From Sarocladium kiliense (taxonomy: Eukaryota; Ascomycota; Sordariomycetes; Hypocreales; Sarocladiaceae), in the NCBI GenBank assembly GCA_030734395.1, contig JAUZTG010000040.1:1-56101 (forward strand): DNA of 56,101 nt. Reading direction: 5' to 3'. The notes beneath the pieces were generated by a model, which made no database searches, was not told the DNA's origin, and was given only the letters and a program-made list of their open reading frames with translations. Positions 8,522-17,619 of this stretch are shown here, piece after piece. The translations under genes and the position numbers were made by a program. How positions within the stretch are numbered: position 1 is the first letter of the stretch; every line of letters starts with the position of its first letter.

Positions 8522-9844
8522 ATGGTACCTTGTCAGCAGCCCAGCGTGGAGCCTCTTCCTACCGTATCCATTGCACATGACTCCGGCACTCCTCTCATCG
8601 ATGACAGCGGCACTACAACCGACCTTAAGTCGGAAGGCCAAGGCGCTTCTGCTGATCGGAAGAAAATTTGCAACCAAGACCACAGTTTTCTGAGTGATGA
8701 AACAACGACATGTCAACGGGATTCTGTGGACAGCGGGCGGATTACTGCTTCCGGTGCTCGATCGCATATTGGCCAGACCCGGGTGGCCTTACCTATCAGA
8801 GGACATGAGCTTCACGGTGTCGGTGGCACTAACAAGGAGAAGCTCCCTAGTCCCTCGTTCTTGACTAGCAAGTCCGGGACAAAGGAGGGCCAGGTGCAGA
8901 TGATCAAGGAAGCCAACGGCTTCGTCACGGCAGACACGTGGTCCATGAGCCAGCAGCAGTGGGTCAACATTGGCACCGTTGCCGGCGCAGTAGGCAGCAC
9001 TGGCAACAAGGTCGAATACCATGGGAAGAAGTACGATTTCGTTTTTGACGTTGATATCGAAGATGGCAAGCCCCCACTGAAGCTCCCTTACAACCTCTTA
9101 GAAAGCCCTTACGAACGTGCGGCAAAGTTTCTCGTGGATAACGAGCTGCCCTTGAGCTACCTCGACAACGTCGCCAACTTCATTACCGAGAACACCAAGA
9201 GTGCCACGTGGGGCGAGCAATCAGGGCTGAGCGTCCCAGATCCATATAGCACGGAGAAGCGGTACCTTCCTGGCGATGAGACTGCGCAGCCAAAGGTTCT
9301 CCCTCAGAAGGAGTTCATGAGCACCACTGCTGCGAATTACGAGGGTAGGCTCCTACATATTCACATTTCAGCAGCTTATGACTAACATTGCCCTAGCCAT
9401 GTTCGGCGGTGACGTATGCGACGGTGCTGTAAGGTCTAAGTCATGTTCTGTTCGACGGTTGCGCGAGCGCTAATCTGCCTTGGCTAGGTCTTCCGCTTTA
9501 GAAAAGGTCTGGACGGCTCGAGCCAGCCTTTTCCTACTCCCCAGGAGGTCCGGGAGCAGTCTGGATACGAAAGTCACGAAGACGAGGAGTGTGCTGTGTC
9601 ACATTCCTCCCCAACAGAGTATTCTGAGGGGATCCGGGGGAAGGGCAAGGTCTTCAACCAAGGAGCACTCCAGTTCTACATCGGAGAAATTCGGCGGGAA
9701 GTCTCTGAGATACAACGGACCGTTGACCGGACTGAGCACCAGCTTCAGCTTCTGGTTGATAAGTTGGCTGTATCTCGCCTACCTCCTAAACGGGAAGCAG
9801 ATGTTGATGACATTCGGCCGTCAAAGAAGCAGAGAAATCTTTAG
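8522..9844 (+). CDS. PFU-domain protein, Doa1/PLAA-like fragment in a chimeric context
   Basis: Predicted exons are 8522-9344, 9397-9428 and 9488-9844. Introns are 52 and 59 nt with GT..AG ends; the first has a clear GACTAAC branch site. All junction phases agree, giving about 403 aa. Residues about 110-250 are a PFU (PLAA family ubiquitin-binding) domain: GQVQMIKEANG, QQQWVNIGTVAGAVGS, YDFVFDVDIEDGKPPLKLPY and LPLSYLDNVANFI. Full-length Doa1/Ufd3 has WD40 repeats before and a PUL domain after the PFU. Both are missing here. The Doa1-like stretch ends at the first intron, and the rest is unrelated: an acidic segment, a heptad-like region (FYIGEIRREVSEIQRTVDRT) and a basic PSKKQR tail. It may bind ubiquitin but could not act as a normal Cdc48 cofactor. 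It could be an expressed chimera or a decaying duplicate. Confidence 0.65.
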
Positions 9845-10523
9845 CGATGTAACCACAGTCCGATATAAACAAGAACAAGACCAGGCTCTTTACCAACGGA
9901 CCCGAAGGGAAAGATTCCAAGACAAACCCGGCAAGAACATAGGGGTGTTTAGTTCAGTATTCCCATCTCTCGCAGGAACAGGGCTGGAGTGCTTCTGCTA
10001 GGCTTTTCAAGTATTTCTACAGTAAAAGGCGAAATGCGTGTCGCGATTTTGGATAGATAACTTTAACAGCAGGGCCTAAAGCTGGATCTAATTCGCTCAT
10101 GCGCCAGGCTCCAATGTAGCGAGAAGTACTCTCACTAAGCCATGTCTAGGGCGCACGGTGTAAGTACTTGTGGCGGTCCAGTTGCACAGTGCGACAGCCC
10201 ATCACATCGTCTGGAAGTCTCATGAACATTCTTCTAGATAAAATCCAGACTATATGAATCTAACAGCCCCTAGGACCCTGCAGAGAGCAAAGAATGAATA
10301 AAAAAGAAGAAGTGAGATGTACGTGATGTGCAGTGTGGGCTGGATTGGTGGAGTTGAAATCATCACGCTCCTCTGCCCAGTTCGCCGTCTCTCAACCACA
10401 GCTGGTCATAGTTAAGCAGCATAAGAAATCGTATTAGGAATAAACATATTTCAATCTTTTAAATATATCTAACATGACCGAATCCCTTCCTTACTTTCTG
10501 TTCGTTATTTCCTTGGATCACCT
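9845..10523. other. Intergenic, no supported gene
   Basis: No coding frame with recognisable content. Tail of the PFU gene and AT-rich spacer (10430-10480). Confidence 0.55.
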
Positions 10524-10781
10524 CTATTCCCTTGTCCTTGGAGAAGTCGTAGTGTCCCTAGTACTCGGTCTCTCCTGCGCAGCTTCAGAGAGCGGTTGAT
10601 TGCGACACTGCCGCTCATCTGGGTCGCCTTCAGGCCCGGACGTTAGAGCCTGTCGTACAACCGACCGATCCTGCTGAAGGCGCTCTCGCGTTGCTGCCAG
10701 ATCGGCCATGCTCCTGATCGTTTCCGGGTACTTCTCCCCCAGTGCCTCCCGCCGGAGATCTAAGGTTTGCTGGTACAAGCT
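10524..10781 (-). pseudogene. Relic of a tetratricopeptide-repeat (kinesin-light-chain type) protein
   Basis: The minus-strand frame reads YQQTLDLRREALGEKYPETI then RSMADLAAT. This is a typical unit of the TPR_10/TPR_12 repeats found at the C-terminus of fungal NB-ARC/TPR receptors. Only one repeat is left. There is no upstream exon with further repeats, and the following residues are low-complexity Pro/Thr/Arg. There is no ATG at the repeat start. I read it as the last fragment of a lost receptor gene. Confidence 0.6.
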
Positions 10782-11175
10782 CTCAGTGCATTATAAAGGA
10801 CAAGCATTGACTTCAATAGAGCTGCTTAAGAAAAAGTCAAGAACAGGTGTTATAGAGAGTATCATGATAGCACGCTCTGTTACGACACAAAGGTGCCGCG
10901 TGAGTGTAGGCTCAGTGTTATCAACCTGTGGAACGACGTATAGCGTTCGATGAGCTGCTTGAACCTGCTGGCAGGAAGATGAAGCGATCAAGGATTGTTG
11001 CCTGGTCCGTCGTGGGGACAGGGTTAAAGATGTATCTCACAGGCCAACAGGCCAACAGGCCAAGCAGGCGCCGACACGTGTCAACCGCCCCGCTTCAATG
11101 TGCACATTTGCTATAAATACATTGGGTTAGACTTTTGCTGCGAGAGTTTTATTGATAAATCTCCTTCACGACAAC
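10782..11175 (+). promoter_or_regulatory. Upstream region of the DUF6604 gene with TATA box
   Basis: CTATAAATAC at 11111-11120 lies about 60 bp ahead of the ATG at 11176 and fits a fungal core promoter. A short direct repeat AGGCCAACAGGCCAACAGGCCAAG (three 9-bp units) lies at about 11041-11064. No gene is seen. Confidence 0.5.
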
Positions 11176-13500
11176 ATGCTTCCCGAGGAACTGAGTTCTC
11201 GCTACAAGCGTTACAAGGCCGACTCGCAAGCCGTGGCTTCGTGGCTAGTGACCACAGCTGAAAAATGCAGATATCAATTGCCTCCGTCTGAGACGACCGG
11301 GACTAGCACAAAGTCGACCCGACTTAAAGGTAAGGCGAGGAGGCTAGCGCGAGAACGCAAAGACGTTGTGTCAGAAAAGCAGTCCCGTCCTTATCTACTC
11401 AAAATTGATGATTTCATTCCACTCGCTCAGTGGATCGCCAATTCCAGGAGACCTCGAATTTCAGTCCCTGCGAATTTTGCGTACAACTTGCAGCAGGCGA
11501 TCGCGGAACGCAAGCGGTTTCAAAAACATTATAGGAGCATGGAAGAGGCGAATTCAGCTACCGATGGCCATGGGCATTTCATCGGCATATTAGAGTCTGT
11601 TCGAGATATCCTCAGGCCGAACTTAGAACCGGGTGTCAAGTTCGAGAAAGAGAGTCGAAACGAAGACCTAGATATGCCCCGTGATTTGCCTGGGCTCGCA
11701 AACATATTCTCACATCTCGAAGTCGAGGACACGTCCGGTGAGTCAATGGGCAGAGTTGTTGAGCGTGCTGCTTCAGCTGCAGAGGTTCCCAGACCTGTAG
11801 AAGTGGTCGTCGATCCAGACTCAGACTTGCTCGAAAAATTCAGGGTGAAAGCACTGTTTTGGTCCGACGTCCACCGCATCCGCATTCTCGTCCGCGAAAT
11901 CTGGCAAAATTACAAAACTGGAATGTGTGACTTGGCTGCTGCAGCCATTACCACCAATACAGCGATTGATTTCGTACGCGGATTACACGAAGACTTTGAG
12001 CGCTCATGGAAGGGTGACGCGAACCTCGACCTCGAGAGGACGGCCTGTTTGAGATGTCTTATGCTCCAGGACACCAAGGAGGAGATACATGACAGTGGAA
12101 TTGACCTAGACGTACCCTGTCTCATCCCTGGCTGGCTCACGATCTCATCATGGACAGCGCAGTTTAAGAACGACCCCAAAGACTTTATGCCGACGGTTCT
12201 ACCCAATCTTGTGGGACTCTTCCACACGGCAGAGCTCGAAACCAGCAAAGTGAAGCAGGATGTCAATCTTGCATTCGGAGTGGTTCCTGAGTATTGCATT
12301 CTTCTAAAGTATTGTTCTAGTGTTCAAGCAGAACATGGTCTTATCCACGGTCTAAGAGAGCAAATGCAACAAGATCGACCGCTTTTCTGGCTGGCATTCG
12401 CAGTTCAGATATTCATAGACATTCGAAAGATTCTCCAAGAAGATATTGTTCGAGGTTTTGAAGATCTCTGCCGTGAAGCTTCGTCAATCAGGCATAGGAT
12501 CAAAGAGGTGCTGGACTTTGAAAAGGAAGCAAACGGCACACCATTAACCGATACCAATGACAAAGCCCTGAAAGCTGTCCTGGAGCTTATGGATCGATAT
12601 ACGATAAACGATTTTGTTGGTGAACTGAGAGAGGAGATGTCTGCCAACCCGAATGGAGCCCAACACATTGAGGACTTTTATCTACTTCGACGTGACCCCA
12701 TTTGGTGCGGTCTCTTGCTGTACAATTTTCGAATGGTTGCTCACGAGGGGTCCATATACCGTGCCAACTCGTTTATGTCGATAATAGTCGTTGCGCACCT
12801 ATATAATGCACAAAAGCAAGCCGGGCTCCTTGATGACTGGGAATGGGCAAACATGGAGCATATTCTGACCACCCACGGCAAAGAATTATTTGTTGGCGCT
12901 GAGGCGCCCAGCTTGGCGGCAAGCAGCAAGAATCTATTATTGGCCATGGGCATGTCTGCAACAGAGCTCGCTAGGGCCCGCAGACCTTCCTCGGATCTAC
13001 GATTCCACGAACCCAGAAAGCTTGGGGGTGTGGCGCCGATGACATGGCTGTTCAAGGCAAGGTACTGCGATAACCACGGACGAACCGGTCTGGAACCGGG
13101 CCATGTTGTGGAAGTGTTGAGAAAGGTAGTGGCCACTCAAGGAAAGGCGTTGGAGCGCCGCCCCCCGATAGAAGTGGTACTCGTTGGTCTCCTGGCCGTC
13201 CTGAACGTGGAAACGAAGCTGATCAGGTTCGACTACTTTCAAATGCACATGACGTGCTGGCAATTGCTATGCCGACTACACGAAGAGACGGGTGCCGGCA
13301 TCACGGACTGGAGTGAAATCTACAACGAGAGGGGAGCGCGCGAACTACCTTCACTCGTGCTATGTCTGGGTTTGGATCTGCTTCGAGCCACTGTAGGACG
13401 GCCTAATCACGGTTCAGCGAATCTAATGGACTCTGCAAAGATCGTAAAGGAGATGATCGGTATAGAGGAAGTACCGTCTACTTGGGACAGCGCCATATGA
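11176..13500 (+). CDS. DUF6604 domain protein
   Basis: 774 aa, single exon. The ATG at 11176 is chosen because it gives the family's usual beginning (MLPEELSSRYKRYKADS, then VASWLVTTAEKC) and has an A at -3; the open frame upstream has only a TTG. The N-terminal domain of about 300 residues matches what I know as DUF6604, an uncharacterised N-terminal module of filamentous fungi. It ends about where LFWSDVHRIRILVREIWQNY begins. A basic patch (RLKGKARRLARERK) is at about residues 50-65. The remaining ~450 residues are mostly helical with no motif I recognise; there are no signal peptide, membrane segment or finger motifs. Function is unknown. The intact frame and ordinary codon use suggest a functional gene. 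Confidence 0.8.
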   Translation: MLPEELSSRYKRYKADSQAVASWLVTTAEKCRYQLPPSETTGTSTKSTRLKGKARRLARERKDVVSEKQSRPYLLKIDDFIPLAQWIANSRRPRISVPANFAYNLQQAIAERKRFQKHYRSMEEANSATDGHGHFIGILESVRDILRPNLEPGVKFEKESRNEDLDMPRDLPGLANIFSHLEVEDTSGESMGRVVERAASAAEVPRPVEVVVDPDSDLLEKFRVKALFWSDVHRIRILVREIWQNYKTGMCDLAAAAITTNTAIDFVRGLHEDFERSWKGDANLDLERTACLRCLMLQDTKEEIHDSGIDLDVPCLIPGWLTISSWTAQFKNDPKDFMPTVLPNLVGLFHTAELETSKVKQDVNLAFGVVPEYCILLKYCSSVQAEHGLIHGLREQMQQDRPLFWLAFAVQIFIDIRKILQEDIVRGFEDLCREASSIRHRIKEVLDFEKEANGTPLTDTNDKALKAVLELMDRYTINDFVGELREEMSANPNGAQHIEDFYLLRRDPIWCGLLLYNFRMVAHEGSIYRANSFMSIIVVAHLYNAQKQAGLLDDWEWANMEHILTTHGKELFVGAEAPSLAASSKNLLLAMGMSATELARARRPSSDLRFHEPRKLGGVAPMTWLFKARYCDNHGRTGLEPGHVVEVLRKVVATQGKALERRPPIEVVLVGLLAVLNVETKLIRFDYFQMHMTCWQLLCRLHEETGAGITDWSEIYNERGARELPSLVLCLGLDLLRATVGRPNHGSANLMDSAKIVKEMIGIEEVPSTWDSAI

Positions 13501-14519
13501 GGTGAATCCGCCGCTTTTGAAGATATGCAAAGGGCATATAAGGCGCGACAGGCTATTACTTCGGTATTGTAACAGAATTCAAACATGTTCTTGGGATTCC
13601 TCATGTTTAATTTGAGAAGACTATTGCAGTACATTTCGCCTTTTAGTGTGGCTCATAACCACATTTACATTATCAATTATGTCGGAGACCGCAGAGCTTT
13701 AGCGCACTGCTGCCCAGTCAAATCAAGGAGACGCTTATCGTCCGCATCCGGAGAAACGGGACCACCTAAAGATAACAAGCGGAAAATAAGAAGTTCGTCA
13801 CCTATGGAGGAGATTCCTGAGGAGGTAGTTGAGACTGCTACAGAGTAGCAGTGAAATTAAGATTGATTTGAAATTTTAGAGGAGCTGGTAACTCAAAAGA
13901 ATGTCTATATGAGAACAGTAGCTCGGGGCTTTTGAGATTAGAGGTTGATTGTGTGGCTTCTGTATCATACTCCAAAAGCTTGCAGCTGTATATTGCCACA
14001 CTGTGCATTGGCAAGGGCTCAGGTACTTGTACCTTGTGGGTCAAAGTGGCTGATTGAGAGTACTGCAAGATATACTGGAGCCCGATGCGTAAGCCAAAAG
14101 GGTCCAAAATTGGACCCTGCTATTGAAGTTATCTAGCCAAAATGCGACACCCATTTCGCCTTCGATTGTACTCGAAGTTCTAGATCTAAATACTACAACA
14201 GTGATGTCGCGCAAGCTTTACGAGATAGTCAATATATAGACCTTGGCGGACTTTTAAGGCTCAGTTCCCAACCGACCACCACGCCGTTGGGTACTCGATT
14301 CTAGTAGTGCCTCAGCTCAATGAAAGAATGAGTGTTACTTATGCCTATGCTAGTGCTGTAACTCGATGCACCTTCTACTTCTAAGAATTGACAAAGTATT
14401 CCCGATTAGTCGGTAATCGTGAACATAGCTGGGCAAACCGAACTTTATTCAGACGTGATGTGGCGTCCTAAGGTTGGGAGGAGATGAAGACGAGCGCTGT
14501 TCTTCCGGTCATTGTGTTA
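13501..14519. other. Intergenic with a possible short coding relic
   Basis: A plus-strand frame (13585-13848) ends in a plausible tail (KRKIRSSSPMEEIPEEVVE) but the beginning is not protein-like and no domain is recognisable. The rest is AT-rich spacer. I do not call a gene here. Confidence 0.45.
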
Positions 14520-15008
14520 TCACACACCCTTTCCAAAGGCCTTGGCCTTTTGGGTCCTGTTCTCCTGGACGCCCTCCACCTGAAAGAAAGGGCTCTGTTT
14601 CGCCGGACATTTTCTATAGTTCTCAGCGATCCTATACACTTCCGACTTCGGCCTTGCATTGATGTAAAGTGTAATCCCGGTGGTCCCAGGCTCTAATGCT
14701 AGCCTGATGAAGCTGCTTATGGTCGAGGGGTCCAGGTAGCCTATGTAGTATTCTTCGCCCATCACGATGCCTTTCGGGGCTCGGCCGAATATTACTGCAG
14801 CGTAGCCTTCCTCGATTTCGAGATCACGATCATCAAGCCAGACAGCGATGTATGGGGGCGGCTTTTGGGGATCAATTGCAAACGCATATATATAGGTCAT
14901 CGTGTCGAAGGCGGAGTTCCACATCGTTGTGGGATCTGTGATGGCCCCTTGCCCGGCAGGGAGAATGCCGAACGGCCGTTCCGGGGCGTTGCGGCGCCGT
15001 GATACCAT
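14520..15008 (-). CDS. Orphan protein, 162 aa
   Basis: Single open frame with an ATG at 15008. A TATA-like CTTTATAAG (minus strand, about 15104-15112) lies about 100 bp upstream. The protein looks globular: AFDTMTYIYAFAIDP, YIAVWLDDRDLEIEEGYAAV and GEEYYIGYLDP alternate hydrophobic and acidic residues like a beta-rich fold. The C-terminus is Lys-rich. There is no signal peptide or membrane segment. I do not recognise the family. It is isolated, with no conserved neighbour that suggests a role. Confidence 0.6.
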   Translation of the reverse strand: MVSRRRNAPERPFGILPAGQGAITDPTTMWNSAFDTMTYIYAFAIDPQKPPPYIAVWLDDRDLEIEEGYAAVIFGRAPKGIVMGEEYYIGYLDPSTISSFIRLALEPGTTGITLYINARPKSEVYRIAENYRKCPAKQSPFFQVEGVQENRTQKAKAFGKGV

Positions 15009-16123
15009 GGCTCCGCGGAATTTGTTTCAACGCGGATGTAAAGTATTGCAAAGTGCAGCAAGTGAAGTGATATGCCACAAGTATGTGAGAAGTAGACACT
15101 CCACTTATAAAGAGCCGGAAAAGTCTCAAAGTCCATTTTCAGGACTCAAGGGCCCGAATTCGGACCATAGGACTTGCGTTTTACTGCGGTCTCTCTTGTG
15201 CTAAGTGACACGACTTGATCGGGTATTGGTCCTTGATTCTGGCCCACGAGGCTAGCTGAGCTCGGCATGAAGCCATGGCCCGGGATGAATACGGACACAC
15301 GATATCGACGGCCCTGGAACAGAAACGCACGCAATCTGCCAGGAGCTCATGTCGATACTCCTTGTCAGCCGAAGGACTGATGGGGTTCTTATTTTGAATC
15401 GGATCATACAGTCTATGTCAGTTGCAAAGGTGGCCATATGGTAGGAGAAGTTGTTGAGCGAATGTCGGCTAGAGATCCGAAACGGCATCGCGCAGAGGTA
15501 ACCACCGCAAGGCGATCGACCAGGAGTGCCTCTGCGACAATGAACGCCAGAAAGAATGCCAGGAGTGCACCGCCATGGCAAAGTCGAGGTAAGACGCCAG
15601 CGACCTCGGAGTCCGACAAGCTCAAAGGATCTGATCAGTTCAAGGCGACACACTCGACCCAAATAACGAGAATATAGGCCATGTCGTAAGTTGCGAGTTG
15701 CGACCTCTAGTTGAGGACCTTTTTTCCCCGTGACTGGATTGTTCGACCCGCAACTCACCCAGTCACGATCACTGCTATTTGATGTTCTGGTATGAATAGT
15801 GTCAAACAGCTAGCACGATACTTCTTAGACTTGATAGTCTTTTTTGGCTCTGAGGGCCGATCCGTGATAGCGACAGCATTTGCCGCCCATGATCAGGAAA
15901 AGTTGATACATGCTAGTAATAAAGACCTACAACCCATTTCAGGAGCAACTATAGTCCCTCATAAAAAGATGCTCTAGTGAAAGGCGCCAATATTGACATG
16001 TTTTACCCATGAGAATTTTACGGGCATACTCGTGGGTATAGTCCGTGGGTAACCAAGTCAAGCCGTAGCCTGTACGTGCATCCCGTGGGATCCCCACCCG
16101 CGGCCACCCATGCGTGTAAACTT
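15009..16123. other. Intergenic, weak overlapping frames only
   Basis: Open frames occur on both strands at 15252-15758, including a hydrophobic one, but none has a good start, domain or consistent codon pattern. They overlap one another antisense. I see no supported gene. Confidence 0.5.
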
Positions 16124-16741
16124 ACTAACGTCCGTCCCTGCGTCGCGAGCCACCCTCCGTGCCGAGCCAAAAATTAGGTACTTCACCTGCAACACAGTCT
16201 CCCGTTCACAAATATCTATGTATTTCATAAATAACAAACTTTGTCAATTGAAATATCATTTTTGTATCCTGAAACAAAATTTCATCCCAAACTATTGCTA
16301 ACAGTGGGAGAAATTGCCAGTGAAAGACAACGTCCTTCACCAGCGGCATTCTGGCACATGTTGCCACAAGTCCACAGGTAGGCTTGAATCGCCCTAAATC
16401 TGGCAGAGTAGAATGGTACAACGCCTCGACTGATCAGCTGGCCTTGGAAAATCATTCCTAGCCTTATTGTGGTTCGTGGCAGGTAATTCATGTCATCGTT
16501 CTGTGACAACAAGTACATTGGAAAAAACGGAGTGACGGATCGGGCAGCCGTTAAGTGGGAAGGTCAAACGGTTCGGCTCAGCGGAAGTCTAGTACTAGTG
16601 CCTCGTTATCAAGATAAATGGTTCAAAGTGGCTGAGATGTGGCGCATCCAAAGTCCAGTTCTTCGTGGCTCACGCAGTGTGGCGCTTCTGTCAACAATTA
16701 CCGTCAATCTGCATGGATGGAGGCATCCACTTATGGCCGCT
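16124..16741 (+). repeat. Left arm of a ~610-bp inverted repeat flanking the HeLo receptor
   Basis: From TAACGTCCGTCCCTG to GGCATCCACTTAT(G/A)GCCGCTC this segment matches, in inverted orientation, 22831-23440 with many substitutions but few indels. Both arms contain the same decayed frames. One (minus here, 16282-16491) reads MNYLPRTTIRLGMIFQGQL and AYLWTCGNMCQNAAGEGRC; the other arm reads MNYVPQTTTGLGMTFQGRL and AYWWTCGNMCRNAAGEGRC. The conserved Cys/Gly-rich peptide suggests both arms derive from a once-coding sequence. No TIR transposon motif or target duplication is evident. Confidence 0.8.
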
Positions 16742-17619
16742 CAGTTCACTCATGTCATAAAATGTGAGACCCTGTGTCGCGAGCCTCTCTCCGTGCCCAG
16801 TCAAAAGCGTAGGGATTTCGTGTTCAAATTGATCTCATTTCTAGAAGCGTACAGATCAATTCACTTCCTTATAGGCGGATCGTACTCCCGGAGTACCTTG
16901 TCAGCCTCCTCACAAGTCTCGCTAAATTTTATTTCCTGACGCGTGGCATAACAAGCCAAAGCAAATGACGTCCCGTCCATGTAATATTTCAGCGCAACCC
17001 TGTAGAACCTACCATAAGGCTCTGATCCATCTGAATCTTGGTAGATATCTGGAACTCAATTTTTTAATCTTTTAAAAGCGCTGCAAAGGTCTGAAGAGTT
17101 TTGTGGCCGTTGTGAACTGGTGACCAATGCGAGATTGCCTTGCACATTATACATCCAATCTCTCACAGAATGTAGTTCGAAGCGGCGCCCTGTGTTGGTA
17201 GTTATTCTAGTCGTCTTTATATACTACTGTAGTTCCTTGGATCACGTCCTGACCATGATCTTTCTTCTAAGTCACGTGACTTTTCCTGACCCAGTCCCTG
17301 TCCTTGTCCGCGGGTCCGTTTGGTAATCCCGTCGTAACCCCTCGTGGCCCGTCTTGCAGCCCCAGTCAGTTACGTTCGTACACAAATATGCACGTACGCC
17401 TTCCAGGGTAGGCGCGTCCCCGTCTGCCCCGCCGTCTGCCTTGGCGAGTGGGAGATGGCAACTTGCTGAATCAGAAGGCGGCACGTTGAATTGAACCCAC
17501 CTTGTGTTGCCGCCACACAGGCTGTGCACGAGAATGAGGCTGAACGCGAGGTGTCGCTAAATATTAAGAAGGCATGCGCTCCAGCTCCAACGCATTGCAG
17601 CAGTCTCGAGCATGCAGCC
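16742..17619. other. Spacer and upstream region of the HeLo receptor
   Basis: A short extra copy of the arm-end motif (TGTGTCGCGAGCC(T/A)C..TCCGTGC) occurs at about 16771-16800. It is in the same orientation as the motif at 16140, so the repeated unit may be longer or tandem. GTCACGTGAC at about 17271-17280 is a perfect E-box palindrome ~340 bp before the receptor ATG. No gene is supported. Confidence 0.5.

Noticed and set aside
11152..11175. Upstream start of the DUF6604 gene
   Set aside because: TTG codon; the family's conserved beginning starts at the ATG at 11176.
15252..15758. 168-codon minus-strand frame and its 70-codon hydrophobic neighbour
   Set aside because: Mutually overlapping frames with no domain, weak starts and no splice chain.
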